A stretch of DNA of 64,000 bases from Sandaracinus amylolyticus (GCF_021631985.1 NZ_CP070225.1:9114001-9178000); one strand, 5' to 3'; numbered from the stretch's first letter, positions 25,702 through 33,621 are shown. The notes: generated by a model from the letters alone, not told the origin. Numbers and translations are program-made.

Positions 25702-26124
25702 TCAGTCCGCCTGCGGCGTCAGCTGGCCGCCCGGGACGTTGTAGTCGTGCGTCGGATCGCTGACGTAGGGAGCGTTCCAGACGTGAGCCCACCAGTACAC
25801 GGGCAGGATGCCCCACGGCAGCAGCACCATGCCGGTGATCCACAGCCCGCGGTTCTCGCTGCGCGGGTTCTGCGCCGCGAACGAGATGAAGAAGAGGCAC
25901 AGCAGATACTGCATGAACGTCGCGACGAAGAGGCTCCAGTGGATGAGGCTCACGTGCTCGGGCGGCGAGGGCACCGCGAACGCGGCGAGCGCGGAGACCG
26001 CGAACGTCACGATGACCACGGCCATCACGATGCCGAGCACGAGGCGCGCGCTGCGGCTCCATCGGGTGATCGACTCGTTGCGCGTGGTGCGCGGCGCATG
26101 AGCAGGAACGGTCCGAGTTTCCAC
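25702..26124 (-). CDS. three-helix membrane protein of unknown function
   Basis: A 140-residue protein with a basic N-terminus and three hydrophobic helices: LVLGIVMAVVIVTFAVSALA, IHWSLFVATFMQYLLCLFFI and LWITGMVLLPWGILPVYWW. The linker between helices 2 and 3 carries AAQNPRSENRG. The order resembles PLDc_N/ SdpI-like small membrane proteins only in a general way. The GTG start follows GGAGG and a strong sigma-54-type promoter. Function unknown. Confidence 0.6.
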   Translation of the reverse strand: METRTVPAHAPRTTRNESITRWSRSARLVLGIVMAVVIVTFAVSALAAFAVPSPPEHVSLIHWSLFVATFMQYLLCLFFISFAAQNPRSENRGLWITGMVLLPWGILPVYWWAHVWNAPYVSDPTHDYNVPGGQLTPQAD

Positions 26125-26168
26125 GTGTCCTCCGCGAGACGTCGGAAAAGCAGTCGACCGGACCGAGT

Positions 26169-26184
26169 TGCAGAGGGGGTGCCA
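26169..26184 (-). promoter_or_regulatory. sigma-54-type promoter for the gene at 26124
   Basis: On the minus strand reads TGGCACCCCCTCTGCA: complete TGGCAC, then CTGCA, 10 of 11 positions, exact spacing, 45 nt before the GTG. Confidence 0.7.
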
Positions 26185-26260
26185 CGCGAATCGCGCGCGA
26201 TGCTTCCGGCGGAAGACGTGCGAAGTGAGGCGCGTGGCCTCGCTCGGATCGGGCGTGAGG

Positions 26261-26276
26261 GGGCATCGTGCTTGCT
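26261..26276 (+). promoter_or_regulatory. sigma-54-type promoter ahead of the BrkB/YihY gene
   Basis: Reads GGGCATCGTGCTTGCT, perfect TTGCT, 9 of 11 positions, correct spacing. It is only 15 nt before the ATG at 26291, so the real start may be further inside, for example GTG 26327. Confidence 0.45.
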
Positions 26277-26290
26277 CCGAGCACGCCTCG

Positions 26291-27313
26291 ATGTGGCGCC
26301 GCGTGCGCACCGGGATCGGCGAGGGCGTGCGCGGCGCGGCGCGCGCGTTCTTCGGCGTCGTGCGCGAGGCGGTCGAGTCGTTCCACCGCCACCGCGGCAG
26401 CCTGCTCGGCGCGGCGCTCGCGTTCTACACGCTGCTCTCGATCGCGCCCTTGCTGGTGGTCGCGGTCGCGATCGCCGGCATCGTCTTCGGCGAGGGCAAC
26501 GCGCGCATGCAGCTGATGCGCGTGATCGAAGGGTTCGCCGGAGAGCGCGGCGCGGCGATGGTGGGCGCGTGGACCGACGAGGCGCGCGCGGCGAGCTCGG
26601 AGGCGACGGTGATCGGCCTCGTGCTCTTCGCGGCCGGTGCGTCGCGCGTGTTCGCGCAGCTCGAGTCGACGCTCGACGCGGTGTGGGACGTGCCGGTGCG
26701 GGAGCACGAGACGGTGCGCGGCGCGGTGCGCTGGATGATCGGACGGCGCGTGGTCTCGTTCGTCCTGGTGCTCGGCTTCGGGTTCGTCATCGCGGGCTCG
26801 CTCGTCGCGCAGACGGTGCTCGATCTGATCACGGTCTCGCTCGCGGATCGCGGGATCGCGGTGCACCTCGCGCTGCGCGGCGCGCACGCGCTGTTCTCGA
26901 TCGGCGTGCTCACGCTCGCGTTCGCGCTCGCGTTCCGGCGCGCCCCGCATCGCCACGTCGAGCTGCACGAGACGTGGATCGGCGCGCTGGTCACGGCGCT
27001 GCTCTTCAGCGTCGGCAACGCCATGCTGAGCGCGTACTTCGCGCGGGTCGACATCGGCGCCGCGTACGGCGCGGCGGGCTCGGTGATCGCGGTGCTGCTC
27101 TGGCTCTCGTTCTCCGGGCAGATCCTGGTGTTCGGCGCGGAGCTCACGCGCGTGGTGGCGATGCGCGGAGGGCGCGTGCGCGCGACCAAGCGCGCGCCGC
27201 CGTGGGTCGCGGAGGAAGCTGCGGCGGACGTGCTCCCGCGCGCACGACCGAGGCGCGGTGCATCGCCGAGCGTGGCATCGCCCGTGCTGGGAACGGGCCG
27301 GAGGACCACGTGA
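26291..27313 (+). CDS. YihY/BrkB family inner-membrane protein
   Basis: About 340 residues with six membrane helices. The family signature FHRHRGSLLGAALAFYTLLS opens the first helix, AGASRVFAQLESTLDAVWDV is the conserved periplasmic helix, and AAYGAAGSVIAVLLWLSFSG with QILVFGAELTRV closes the core. Once called RNase BN, the family is now seen as membrane proteins of unknown transport role linked to stress and serum resistance. The C-terminal 35 residues are basic and soluble. Overlaps the USP gene by GTGA. Confidence 0.9.
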   Translation: MWRRVRTGIGEGVRGAARAFFGVVREAVESFHRHRGSLLGAALAFYTLLSIAPLLVVAVAIAGIVFGEGNARMQLMRVIEGFAGERGAAMVGAWTDEARAASSEATVIGLVLFAAGASRVFAQLESTLDAVWDVPVREHETVRGAVRWMIGRRVVSFVLVLGFGFVIAGSLVAQTVLDLITVSLADRGIAVHLALRGAHALFSIGVLTLAFALAFRRAPHRHVELHETWIGALVTALLFSVGNAMLSAYFARVDIGAAYGAAGSVIAVLLWLSFSGQILVFGAELTRVVAMRGGRVRATKRAPPWVAEEAAADVLPRARPRRGASPSVASPVLGTGRRTT

Positions 27314-27762
27314 ACATCGCGGCCATTCTCTGTCCCGTCGACTTCTCCGCGAGCTCCGAGGTGGCCGCGCGCTTCGCTGCGTCGATCGCGCGCGACCTGG
27401 GCGCCGAGGTCCACCTCGCGCACGTCGTGCCGCTCCCGATGCCCGCGATGCCGGTGCCCGAGATCGGCCTCGCGCCACAGGAGATGATGGGCCCGCCGCT
27501 CCCGCAGATGCAGCGCGAGGCGAGCGCGAGCCTGCGTCAGCTCGCGACCCAGCTCTGCCTCGAGCCGCACGTGCACGTCGTGACCGGCACCGCGGCGCGC
27601 GAGATCGTGAAGCTCGCGCAGAGCATCGGCGCGGGGATGATCGTGATGGGCACCCACGGTCGCACCGGGCTCGCGCACCTGCTGCTCGGGAGCACCGCCG
27701 AGCGCGTCGTGCGCACCGCGCCGATCCCGGTGCTCGTCGTGCCGCACCACCGCGAGAGCTGA
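27310..27762 (+). CDS. universal stress protein (UspA family)
   Basis: A 150-residue single USP domain. The first strand reads ILCPVDFSASSEVAARFAAS, the nucleotide-binding signature is GTHGRTGLAHLLLGSTAERV, and the end PIPVLVVP is canonical. The G-2x-G-9x-G-S pattern needed for ATP binding is present, so it belongs to the ATP-binding class. The GTG start overlaps the BrkB-type stop; CCGGAGG supplies the ribosome site. Such proteins help cells survive starvation and oxidative stress. Confidence 0.93.
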   Translation: MNIAAILCPVDFSASSEVAARFAASIARDLGAEVHLAHVVPLPMPAMPVPEIGLAPQEMMGPPLPQMQREASASLRQLATQLCLEPHVHVVTGTAAREIVKLAQSIGAGMIVMGTHGRTGLAHLLLGSTAERVVRTAPIPVLVVPHHRES

Positions 27763-27773
27763 CGATCGGTCCA

Positions 27774-27855
27774 GCTGGAGTGCTCGCTGGCGGAGGGCCC
27801 GCACGGGAGCGTGCCGCGCACGCGGACGGGAGGGCCCAGCGCCGGCGAGCCGATG
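27774..27855 (-). repeat. dispersed hairpin element, copy 6 (diverged with paired changes)
   Basis: Inverse orientation. The inner stem here is GCGTGC/GCACGC with CGC loop, and the outer stem has new pairs (GGGCCC with GGGCCC), so the sequence has drifted but the folding has not. It starts 12 nt after the USP stop. Confidence 0.75.
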
Positions 27856-27868
27856 GTTCGACACTCGC

Positions 27869-28504
27869 TCAGAACATCTGGTAGCCGGCGGCGAGCCCCA
27901 CGATCACGACGGTCGTGTCTCGATCGACGAAGATCGGGTGCACGTTCGCGCTGATCACGAGCCCTCGCCGTCGCGCCCGCGTGCGATCGCCGAGCGACAC
28001 CGCGAGCCGCGCCTCCATCCCGAGGTGCAGATCCGAGAGCCCGTCGCAGCGCGACGCGTCTTGGCCGCAGAGCCCGCCGATGCCGACGTCGAGCGAGGGG
28101 CCCGCGCCGAGCTGCACGCGCTCGAAGAGCGTCAGGTCGAGCACCATCGCGTTCGTCGACACCGCGAACGCGCCCTCGTCGCTCGCGATCACGTCGGCGA
28201 GCCAGAGCCGGTGCACCGCGTAGGTCGCGACGATGTCGTTGAGCTGCAGCCCGATGTGGATCGACACGCCGCCGCCGAGGCCACCTTCGTCGCCCACCGT
28301 CGCGCCGAGCATTCCGTCGGCGGCGAAGCGCACGCGATCGTCGGTGTAGTACTCGTCGGGCAGTGGCTCGAAGTACTGCTGCGCGTGCGCGCGCTGCGAT
28401 GGACCGAGCAGCGACGCGAGCATCGCGAGCGCGATCGTGATCGCTTCGCGCGCGCTGCGTCGCGTCGCGCCGCATGATCGCTTCGTCGCGTGGTGGCGCT
28501 TCAT
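27869..28504 (-). CDS. exported protein, probable outer-membrane beta-barrel
   Basis: A 211-residue protein with a signal peptide cut after AHA at about residue 41. The mature part has alternating hydrophobic/polar strands ([34 protein letters not shown]) and ends in Phe after [13 protein letters not shown], as outer-membrane barrels do. Two cysteines ([11 protein letters not shown]) may form a loop disulfide. Small enough for an eight-strand barrel. GGGAGGACGAGGG precedes the ATG, and a sigma-54-type promoter is 37 nt upstream. Confidence 0.6.
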   Translation of the reverse strand: MKRHHATKRSCGATRRSAREAITIALAMLASLLGPSQRAHAQQYFEPLPDEYYTDDRVRFAADGMLGATVGDEGGLGGGVSIHIGLQLNDIVATYAVHRLWLADVIASDEGAFAVSTNAMVLDLTLFERVQLGAGPSLDVGIGGLCGQDASRCDGLSDLHLGMEARLAVSLGDRTRARRRGLVISANVHPIFVDRDTTVVIVGLAAGYQMF

Positions 28505-28540
28505 GGGATCCCTCGTCCTCCCGCTCCCGATGCGAGGCGG

Positions 28541-28556
28541 TGCAGCACGCGTGCCC
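28541..28556 (-). promoter_or_regulatory. sigma-54-type promoter for the barrel-like gene
   Basis: On the minus strand reads GGGCACGCGTGCTGCA, 9 of 11 positions with exact spacing. It faces away from the site at 28646-28661. Confidence 0.5.
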
Positions 28557-28645
28557 CCGTGGATGGAGCGCGATTTCGCGGTCGATCCGCGGCACGGTGC
28601 GCCGTCGCGACGAGGTGCCGCGTGGCGCCGCGGCAGGTCCCCGGA

Positions 28646-28661
28646 TGGCCTCTTCGTTGCT
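28646..28661 (+). promoter_or_regulatory. sigma-54-type promoter for the second GlsB/YeaQ gene
   Basis: Reads TGGCCTCTTCGTTGCT, with complete TTGCT, 9 of 11 positions, correct spacing, 68 nt before the ATG. Confidence 0.55.
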
Positions 28662-28728
28662 GAGCACGAGGCAGCGCTCGCCGCGTCGCGCTCGCTGGAG
28701 GCGCGGCGTGCGAGCGACAGGAGGACCC

Positions 28729-28992
28729 ATGTTGATCACCATCGTGACCTGGATCGTCTTCGGCCTCGTAGTCGGCATCGCGCGCGCGGTCGTGCCGGGC
28801 TCGCAGCCGATGAGCATCCCCGGCACCATCCTCCTCGGTGTCGCGGGCTCGTTCGTCGGTGGCCTCGTCGGCAACCTGCTCGCGGGCAACTCGGCGCTGC
28901 AGGTGCACGCGGCGGGCTTCATCGGATCGGTGCTCGGCGCGATCCTGCTGCTCGTCGTGATGATGTTCGCCACGCGGCGCCGGCTCGCGTGA
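28729..28992 (+). CDS. GlsB/YeaQ/YmgE-type small membrane protein (second copy)
   Basis: An 87-residue three-helix protein: [19 protein letters not shown], then [20 protein letters not shown] and [19 protein letters not shown], ending in RRR. It shares the VHAAGFxG segment with the copy at 21976. Family members are induced by envelope or general stress. ACAGGAGGACCC precedes the ATG. The response-regulator gene follows 25 nt later and is probably in the same transcript. Confidence 0.85.
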   Translation: MLITIVTWIVFGLVVGIARAVVPGSQPMSIPGTILLGVAGSFVGGLVGNLLAGNSALQVHAAGFIGSVLGAILLLVVMMFATRRRLA

Positions 28993-29017
28993 TCTCCGCC
29001 GTGCGTCGCGCCCACCG

Positions 29018-29590
29018 ATGGACGCGACGCACGACGGAACGTCGTTTGCCAACGCGCACGGCCCCATGATCGTGAAGACCGTCAGGCCGCTCGAAGGTGC
29101 CCACGTCCTCGTCGTCGAGGACGACCCCGACATCCTCGAGCTCCACGCCATCTCGCTGCGCGAGGCGGGCGCGGACGTGCACGCCGTCGGCTCGGCGCAC
29201 GCGGCGCTCGACGCGCTCGACGCGGGCGCGTCGTTCGACGTGATCGTGAGCGACCTGTCGATGCCCGAGCTCGACGGCTTCGAGCTGATGCGCCGAGTGC
29301 GCGCGCGTGGCGGTCGCGCGGCGGTCGTGCCCGCGCTCGCGGTGACGGCGCTGGGCGACGACGACCACGTCGACGAAGCCGCACGCGCCGGCTTCCACGC
29401 GCACGTCCGCAAGCCACTCGCGCCCGACGATCTGGTGCTCGCGATCGCGTGTCTGGTGCCCGCACGGGGTCGGGGTCCGGGTCGGGACCGGAACGGACAC
29501 CGGGCCGGGTCCGGCCCCGAGACGGCCCGGGATCGCCGTCCAGCGGTGGAAGGCGATCCGACGCGACACGACGGCGATCCCTGGTCGTAG
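29018..29590 (+). CDS. single-domain response regulator with low-complexity tail
   Basis: A 190-residue protein with one receiver domain (about residues 27-148). The acidic pocket is VLVVEDDPD, the phospho-acceptor Asp is in VSDLSMPELDG, the switch Thr in ALAVTALGDDD and the Lys in HVRKPLAP. There is no output domain. The last 40 residues are Arg/Gly/Asp-rich and come from a GC-rich inverted repeat, so they look like a later extension. It is a possible phosphate acceptor for the orphan hybrid kinase at 22670. ATG at 29066 is an alternative start. Confidence 0.85.
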   Translation: MDATHDGTSFANAHGPMIVKTVRPLEGAHVLVVEDDPDILELHAISLREAGADVHAVGSAHAALDALDAGASFDVIVSDLSMPELDGFELMRRVRARGGRAAVVPALAVTALGDDDHVDEAARAGFHAHVRKPLAPDDLVLAIACLVPARGRGPGRDRNGHRAGSGPETARDRRPAVEGDPTRHDGDPWS

Positions 29591-29803
29591 AACCGCCAGG
29601 AGGCGATCCACTGCGGGAACGACCGAGCCCGCGCCGCCGGAACACGATCCAGGCGGCAGCGACCGATCCGGCGCTCCCGGAACGCGACCGCGCCGCCGAC
29701 GTTTTCTCCGGCCACCAGCGGGAGCCGGCGCGTCCCGGTCCGGTCCTCGCCCCCGGCCGGTCCCCCCGTTCCAGTCCCGACCCGGACCCCGCCCCCGACC
29801 CCG
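29465..29803. repeat. GC-rich inverted repeat with arms 269 nt apart
   Basis: The arm 29465-29496 (CGGGGTCGGGGTCCGGGTCG onward) is matched in reverse complement by 29766-29803, with one mismatch and one 6-nt insertion. The left arm encodes the tail of the response regulator and the right arm lies in the intergenic region. Short GGGTC/GACCC units recur inside. Confidence 0.7.
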
Positions 29804-29813
29804 TCCAAACACC

Positions 29814-29846
29814 AAGCCCGCGTTCCCCAGAGGGGAACGCGGGCTT
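29814..29846. terminator. perfect 15-bp hairpin terminator
   Basis: AAGCCCGCGTTCCCC pairs fully with GGGGAACGCGGGCTT around AGA. On the plus strand it is followed by CTTCTTC, and on the minus strand by GGTGTTTGG. It separates the response-regulator gene from the converging sigma-factor gene and can serve both. Confidence 0.85.
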
Positions 29847-29876
29847 CTTCACCGACTCACCAGGGTCTCGACGCGA

Positions 29877-30713
29877 TCAGGCGCACGCGCGGAGATGATC
29901 CGCGAGACGGTCCCGGAGCCGGCGCTCGAGCTGGCGCACGCGCTCGCCGCTCACGCCGATCTGCTCCCCGACCGCGCGCAGCGACGCGGGCTCGTCCGCG
30001 ACCAGGCGGTGGTCGAAGATGCACGCATCACGATCGCCCAGCTGCTGGCGGAAGTGGTTGATCGCCGAGACCGCGCGCTCGCGCTCCTCGTGCGCCGCCA
30101 CGACCTCCTCCGGGCCCGGCAGATCGTTCGCGAGCGTGTCCTCGACCGTGCGGCGGCTGCCGTCACCGGTCGCCGCGCTCAGGCTCACGTCGCGGTTCTC
30201 GAGGCGCGCGAGCAGCGACTCGACCTCGCTCGCGTCCACCCCGAGGCGCTCCGCGATCGCCTCGCGCGTCGGCTCGATGTTCTCGGCGAGCAGCGACGCA
30301 TGCGCGCGGCCCACGTTGAAGAAGAGGCGACGGCCCGCGCGGGTCGTCGAGCTGCGCACCACGCGCAGACGATCGCGGAGGAACGCGATCACGTACGCGC
30401 GGATCCAGAGCGACGCGTACGTCGAGAAGAGCACCCCGCGCTCGGGGTCGAAACGGTCGGCCGCGACGAGGAGGCCGACGTTGCCCTCCTGGATCGCGTC
30501 CATCATGCAGCGCTGCAGCGCGGGGTAGCCGCGCACGATCTTCACCACCAGACGCAGGTGGCTCTCGACGAGACGGCGACGCAGCGACTCTTCGCCGGTC
30601 GACTTCATCCGCGTCACCAGATCGCGCTCCTCCTCGCGGGTGAGCATGGGAATCCGGGTGACCGCGCGCAGGTATGCGCCGAGGGAGCCTTCGCGTGCGC
30701 TGTGGATCGACAT
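29877..30713 (-). CDS. RpoH-like (sigma-32 type) RNA polymerase sigma factor
   Basis: A 278-residue alternative sigma factor. Region 2 is clear (LVESHLRLVVKIVRGY, then DAIQEGNVGLLVAADRFDPE and FSTYASLWIRAYV). Just after it comes GRRLFFNVGRAHASL, equivalent to the RpoH box (RKLFFNLR), which separates heat-shock sigma factors from RpoD/RpoS types. Region 3 is present, and region 4 ends with the helix-turn-helix AVGEQIGVSGERVRQLERRL. CGGAGGAACG precedes the ATG. A strong sigma-54-like site lies 91 nt upstream, suggesting a sigma cascade. Region 4.2 is complete, so it should be active. Confidence 0.92.
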   Translation of the reverse strand: MSIHSAREGSLGAYLRAVTRIPMLTREEERDLVTRMKSTGEESLRRRLVESHLRLVVKIVRGYPALQRCMMDAIQEGNVGLLVAADRFDPERGVLFSTYASLWIRAYVIAFLRDRLRVVRSSTTRAGRRLFFNVGRAHASLLAENIEPTREAIAERLGVDASEVESLLARLENRDVSLSAATGDGSRRTVEDTLANDLPGPEEVVAAHEERERAVSAINHFRQQLGDRDACIFDHRLVADEPASLRAVGEQIGVSGERVRQLERRLRDRLADHLRACA

Positions 30714-30803
30714 CGTTCCTCCGAGACGTGCAGGAGCGCGGGCCTCCGGGGCGGCGCGCATCGAGAAACCATCGGGTTCGTCGGGGGGTGCGCGGGGCCG
30801 TTC

Positions 30804-30819
30804 TGCACGGCTGGTGCCA
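30804..30819 (-). promoter_or_regulatory. sigma-54-type promoter for the RpoH-like sigma gene
   Basis: On the minus strand reads TGGCACCAGCCGTGCA: complete TGGCAC and GTGCA, 10 of 11 positions, GG and GC exactly 10 nt apart. It predicts a leader of about 80 nt. Confidence 0.65.
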
Positions 30820-30897
30820 CGGCTCGGAGGGCCGAGATCACGTCGAGATCGCGAAAGACACGCCCTGAGTGCGTGTTCCCTGCTGTGGCACCGCGCC

Positions 30898-31686
30898 TCA
30901 TGCGAGGCGTCCGCGCGCACGCTCCACCGCGCGCGCCCGGCGCACGGCAACGACCACCGGGAGATGGTCCGACGCCTCACGAACGAGACCCTTGTTGGGG
31001 ACCTCCGCGGCGAGGACCTCGAGACCGGCGCCCACCAGGACGTGATCGATCCGCAGCAGCGGTCGCCACGACGGGTACGTGGCGCAGACGTAGCCCGGCC
31101 GCGCCAGCTGCTGCGCGTCGGAGAGCTTCGTCGTCAGACGTCGGTACGCGATCGACCCGCGCCCGCAGTTGAAGTCACCGAGCAGCACGGTGTGCGGCGA
31201 CGACGTCCGCTCGATCTCCGCCGCGACGTGGCGGGCCTGGCCCATGCGCTCGACCGGGCCGAGCCCGAAGTGCGTCACGACCACGTCGAGCTCGCCGCCC
31301 GGCGCGGCGACGCGGGTGTGCACGAAGCACCGCGGCTCGCTGACCGCGCGCCACGTCGGCAGCTTCTCGGTGCGCACGTGCTCGATCGGATGGCGCGACA
31401 GCACCGCGTTGCCGTAGTGCCCGCGACCGTCGTAGAGCGCGGCGCCGAACACGTGGCTCATGCCGAGGCGCACCGCGATCGCCTCGGCCTGATCGAGCCC
31501 ACCGCTGCGGGTGCGCCCCACGTCGATCTCCTGCAGGCCGATCACGTCGGCGTCGCAGGCGCGCAGCACGTCGGCGATGCGATCGAGCGCGCGCACTCCG
31601 TCGGTGCCGACGCAGCCGTGCGCGTTGTACGTCATCACGCGCAGCGTCGGCGGGTGCGGCATCAGCTCGACGTCGCCGTCGGTCAT
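30898..31686 (-). CDS. endonuclease/exonuclease/phosphatase (EEP) superfamily protein
   Basis: A 262-residue cytoplasmic enzyme of the DNase I-like fold. It holds the full motif set: LRVMTYNAHGC, VIGLQEIDVGR with the metal Glu, VVVTHFGLG, VLLGDFNCGRGS with the Asp/Asn pair, RIDHVLV and SDHLPVVV with the catalytic His. Members cut nucleic acids, phosphoinositides or sphingomyelin; no signal peptide is present, so a nucleic-acid or small phosphate-ester substrate is likely. It follows the YtxH-like gene by 31 nt on the same strand. Confidence 0.88.
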   Translation of the reverse strand: MTDGDVELMPHPPTLRVMTYNAHGCVGTDGVRALDRIADVLRACDADVIGLQEIDVGRTRSGGLDQAEAIAVRLGMSHVFGAALYDGRGHYGNAVLSRHPIEHVRTEKLPTWRAVSEPRCFVHTRVAAPGGELDVVVTHFGLGPVERMGQARHVAAEIERTSSPHTVLLGDFNCGRGSIAYRRLTTKLSDAQQLARPGYVCATYPSWRPLLRIDHVLVGAGLEVLAAEVPNKGLVREASDHLPVVVAVRRARAVERARGRLA

Positions 31687-31717
31687 CGCCTCGTCGCCGC
31701 GGGAGCGCGGACCTCGC

Positions 31718-32008
31718 TCAGGTCGGAGCCGTCGCGCCGTCGCGCCCGCCTGCGCGCAGCTGCTCGATCATCTCGTCGATGTCCTTCTTCAGCGCCTCGC
31801 GGGTGCGCGGCGTGAAGACCAGCGCCGCCGCGGCGCCGAACAACGCGCCCGCGGCGAACACGCCGGGAATCAGCGCGGTTCCGACGACCGGGACGATGCC
31901 GACGGCGGCGATCGCGTTGCCCACGCCGACCGCGCGGAGCGAGCGGACGGCTTTGCGGACCCCGGGGCGATTGCCGATCGACGCGATCGTCTTCGTGATG
32001 TGGATCAT
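31718..32008 (-). CDS. YtxH-like small membrane-associated protein
   Basis: A 96-residue protein. The middle is a long Gly/Ala/Val-rich hydrophobic stretch (AIAAVGIVPVVGTALIPGVF, AAGALFGAAAALVF), followed by TPRTREALKKDIDEMIEQLR. The hydrophobic hairpin with a charged amphipathic C-terminal helix and the TPRTR...LK motif is the layout of YtxH/general stress proteins. GGAGGTTCTGCG precedes the ATG; a sigma-54-type site lies 46 nt upstream. Probably co-transcribed with the EEP gene. Confidence 0.65.
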   Translation of the reverse strand: MIHITKTIASIGNRPGVRKAVRSLRAVGVGNAIAAVGIVPVVGTALIPGVFAAGALFGAAAALVFTPRTREALKKDIDEMIEQLRAGGRDGATAPT

Positions 32009-32053
32009 CGCAGAACCTCCCCTGCGCCGTATCGAACGGGTGCTCCGGTGCGG

Positions 32054-32069
32054 AGCAAGCGAGGTGCCG
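32054..32069 (-). promoter_or_regulatory. sigma-54-type promoter for the YtxH-like gene
   Basis: On the minus strand reads CGGCACCTCGCTTGCT, 10 of 11 positions with perfect GGCAC and TTGCT, exact spacing, 46 nt before the ATG. Confidence 0.65.
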
Positions 32070-32259
32070 CCCACGGATGCGCGAGGACTGCCCGCGCGGG
32101 AGCCCGGTTCGTGGGGGCAGCGCGCCACGCCGAGGGTCCCCGCGCCACGTCGGTTTCGCTTCGGAGTTGCGGAACTACGGGTAGCAGCGCGACAATGCGG
32201 CCCGTTCCGCCGTGCTTCCGCGCGATCGTGGAGCAAGGCGCGAGAGGAAGAGGACCTCG

Positions 32260-32808
32260 ATGGCTTCGAAGGACCCGATCGTCTGTCACGTCTGCGGCTT
32301 CAAGAACGCGTTCGATGCCACGCGCTGCGTCTCGTGCGGCGCGAAGCTCGAGGCGGTCTCCGCCGACTACTCGACGGAGGAAGAGGCCGCCCGCAGGAAC
32401 CAGCAGACGGGGTTCGAGCTCAAGTGGGTCGCGATCGCGTTCGTGATCTACTTCGTGTTCCAGGCGATCGCGCTCGCGGTGCTGCCCGCCGTGATCCCCG
32501 CGTACGACCCGTTCCAGAACGTGTGGGGGATCCTCATCTCGTCGCTGACGTGGTTCATCGGCGGCATCGTCGTCGGCTACGTCTCGCCGGGCCGCACGTT
32601 CCTCGAGCCCGCGCTCGCCGCGGTCATCGCGACGATCCCGACGATCAGCTACCTGATGTGGCGCACGCCCGGCGCGCCCGGCGACGGGTTCGACCCCTCG
32701 ATCATGGCGTACACGGTCGGCGGTCTCATCGGCGTGATGGTGTCGCTCTTCGGCGCGTTCCTCGGCGAGAAGGTGCAGGGCGCGACGCGCGGCCACCGGG
32801 CGCGCTGA
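32260..32808 (+). CDS. zinc-ribbon membrane protein of unknown function
   Basis: A 182-residue protein with an N-terminal double-CxxC zinc ribbon (VCHVCGFKNAFDATRCVSCGAK in parts: CHVC and CVSC), a charged linker, then four hydrophobic segments (WVAIAFVIYFVFQAIALAVL, ILISSLTWFIGGIVVGYVSP and two more). A C-terminal GEKVQGATRGHRAR tail follows. GAGGAAGAGG lies before the ATG. The family is unknown to me. The 250-nt divergent region towards 32008 has a sigma-54-like site only on the other side. Confidence 0.6.
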   Translation: MASKDPIVCHVCGFKNAFDATRCVSCGAKLEAVSADYSTEEEAARRNQQTGFELKWVAIAFVIYFVFQAIALAVLPAVIPAYDPFQNVWGILISSLTWFIGGIVVGYVSPGRTFLEPALAAVIATIPTISYLMWRTPGAPGDGFDPSIMAYTVGGLIGVMVSLFGAFLGEKVQGATRGHRAR

Positions 32809-32823
32809 TTTCCCCGCCCGAGC

Positions 32824-33477
32824 TCAGGGCCGCGACGCGCGCATCCCGAGCTGCGCGAGCCCGCACATCTCGACCAGCGCGCTCGCGCGCACCGCGATGA
32901 TCTCCTGGGACGCGGGGTCGTTCTCCGCGGGGAAGAGCCCGACGTCGACGATGATCGCCGCGGCGCCCACCTCGAGGTACTGCGGCCCGTTGTCCGGCCC
33001 GATGCCGCCCGCCGCGACCAGCGGCACGCTCGGACGCACCCGCGCGAGGCGCTCCACGTAGTCGAGCCCGCCCAGCGCGCCTGCGGGATAGATCGCGATC
33101 GGACCCTCGTGCGCGCGGCTCGCGGCGAGCAGCTCGCTCGGCGTCGCGACGCTCGGCACGATCCCGAGCCCGCGCTGGCGGCACGCCGCGATCAGCTCGG
33201 CGTCGAACACCGGCGAGATCACCCACTCCGCGCCGGCCGCGAGCGCCACGTTGAGGTGCTCGCTCTCGACGACCTCGCAGAGCCCGACCATCGCGTCGGT
33301 GCGATCTGCGATCTCGGCCGCGATCTCCGCGACGAAGGGGACCGAGACCGGCAGCGCCAGGAGCGTGATGCCGCCGCGGGCCGCCGCTTCGGCGCGCGCG
33401 ATGAGCGCTGCGCGCTCGGGCGCCTGGACGATCGCGGCGAGTCGCTTCTCGCGCAGGAGGTCGAGCGGGTCCGACAT
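32824..33477 (-). CDS. KDPG/KHG aldolase-fold protein without the catalytic lysine
   Basis: A 217-residue TIM-barrel protein that lines up along its length with Eda-type aldolases: AARGGITLLALPVSVPF for the first active-site strand, WVISPVFDAELIAAC, IVPSVATPSELL, IAIYPAGALGG and PLVAAGGIGPDN. In the enzymes the Schiff-base Lys sits in KFFPA and a Glu in VLEVTLR. Here these are IAIYPA and LLALPVS, so both residues are Ala. Aldolase activity by the known mechanism is therefore unlikely; it may be a binding protein or use another chemistry. Start ATG 33477. Confidence 0.75.
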   Translation of the reverse strand: MSDPLDLLREKRLAAIVQAPERAALIARAEAAARGGITLLALPVSVPFVAEIAAEIADRTDAMVGLCEVVESEHLNVALAAGAEWVISPVFDAELIAACRQRGLGIVPSVATPSELLAASRAHEGPIAIYPAGALGGLDYVERLARVRPSVPLVAAGGIGPDNGPQYLEVGAAAIIVDVGLFPAENDPASQEIIAVRASALVEMCGLAQLGMRASRP

Positions 33478-33601
33478 GGCGCCCCTGCGTACACGGCGCC
33501 CCTCGGCACGGTCAAGCCGCGGGGATCACGGGCCGATCCGGCGCGTATCTTCGCGCGACCGCACGATCCGACACTTCGCGGCGATCCGTCCGCGAACGAT
33601 T

Positions 33602-33621
33602 CAACGTTTCACGAAACGTTG
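33602..33621. promoter_or_regulatory. palindromic operator-like site ahead of the flotillin operon
   Basis: CAACGTTTC and its exact complement GAAACGTTG separated by AC. It is strikingly AT-richer than its surroundings and lies in the divergent region, 73 nt before the NfeD-like gene and 125 nt before the aldolase-like gene. A regulator dimer site is likely, but the regulator is unknown. Confidence 0.5.
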
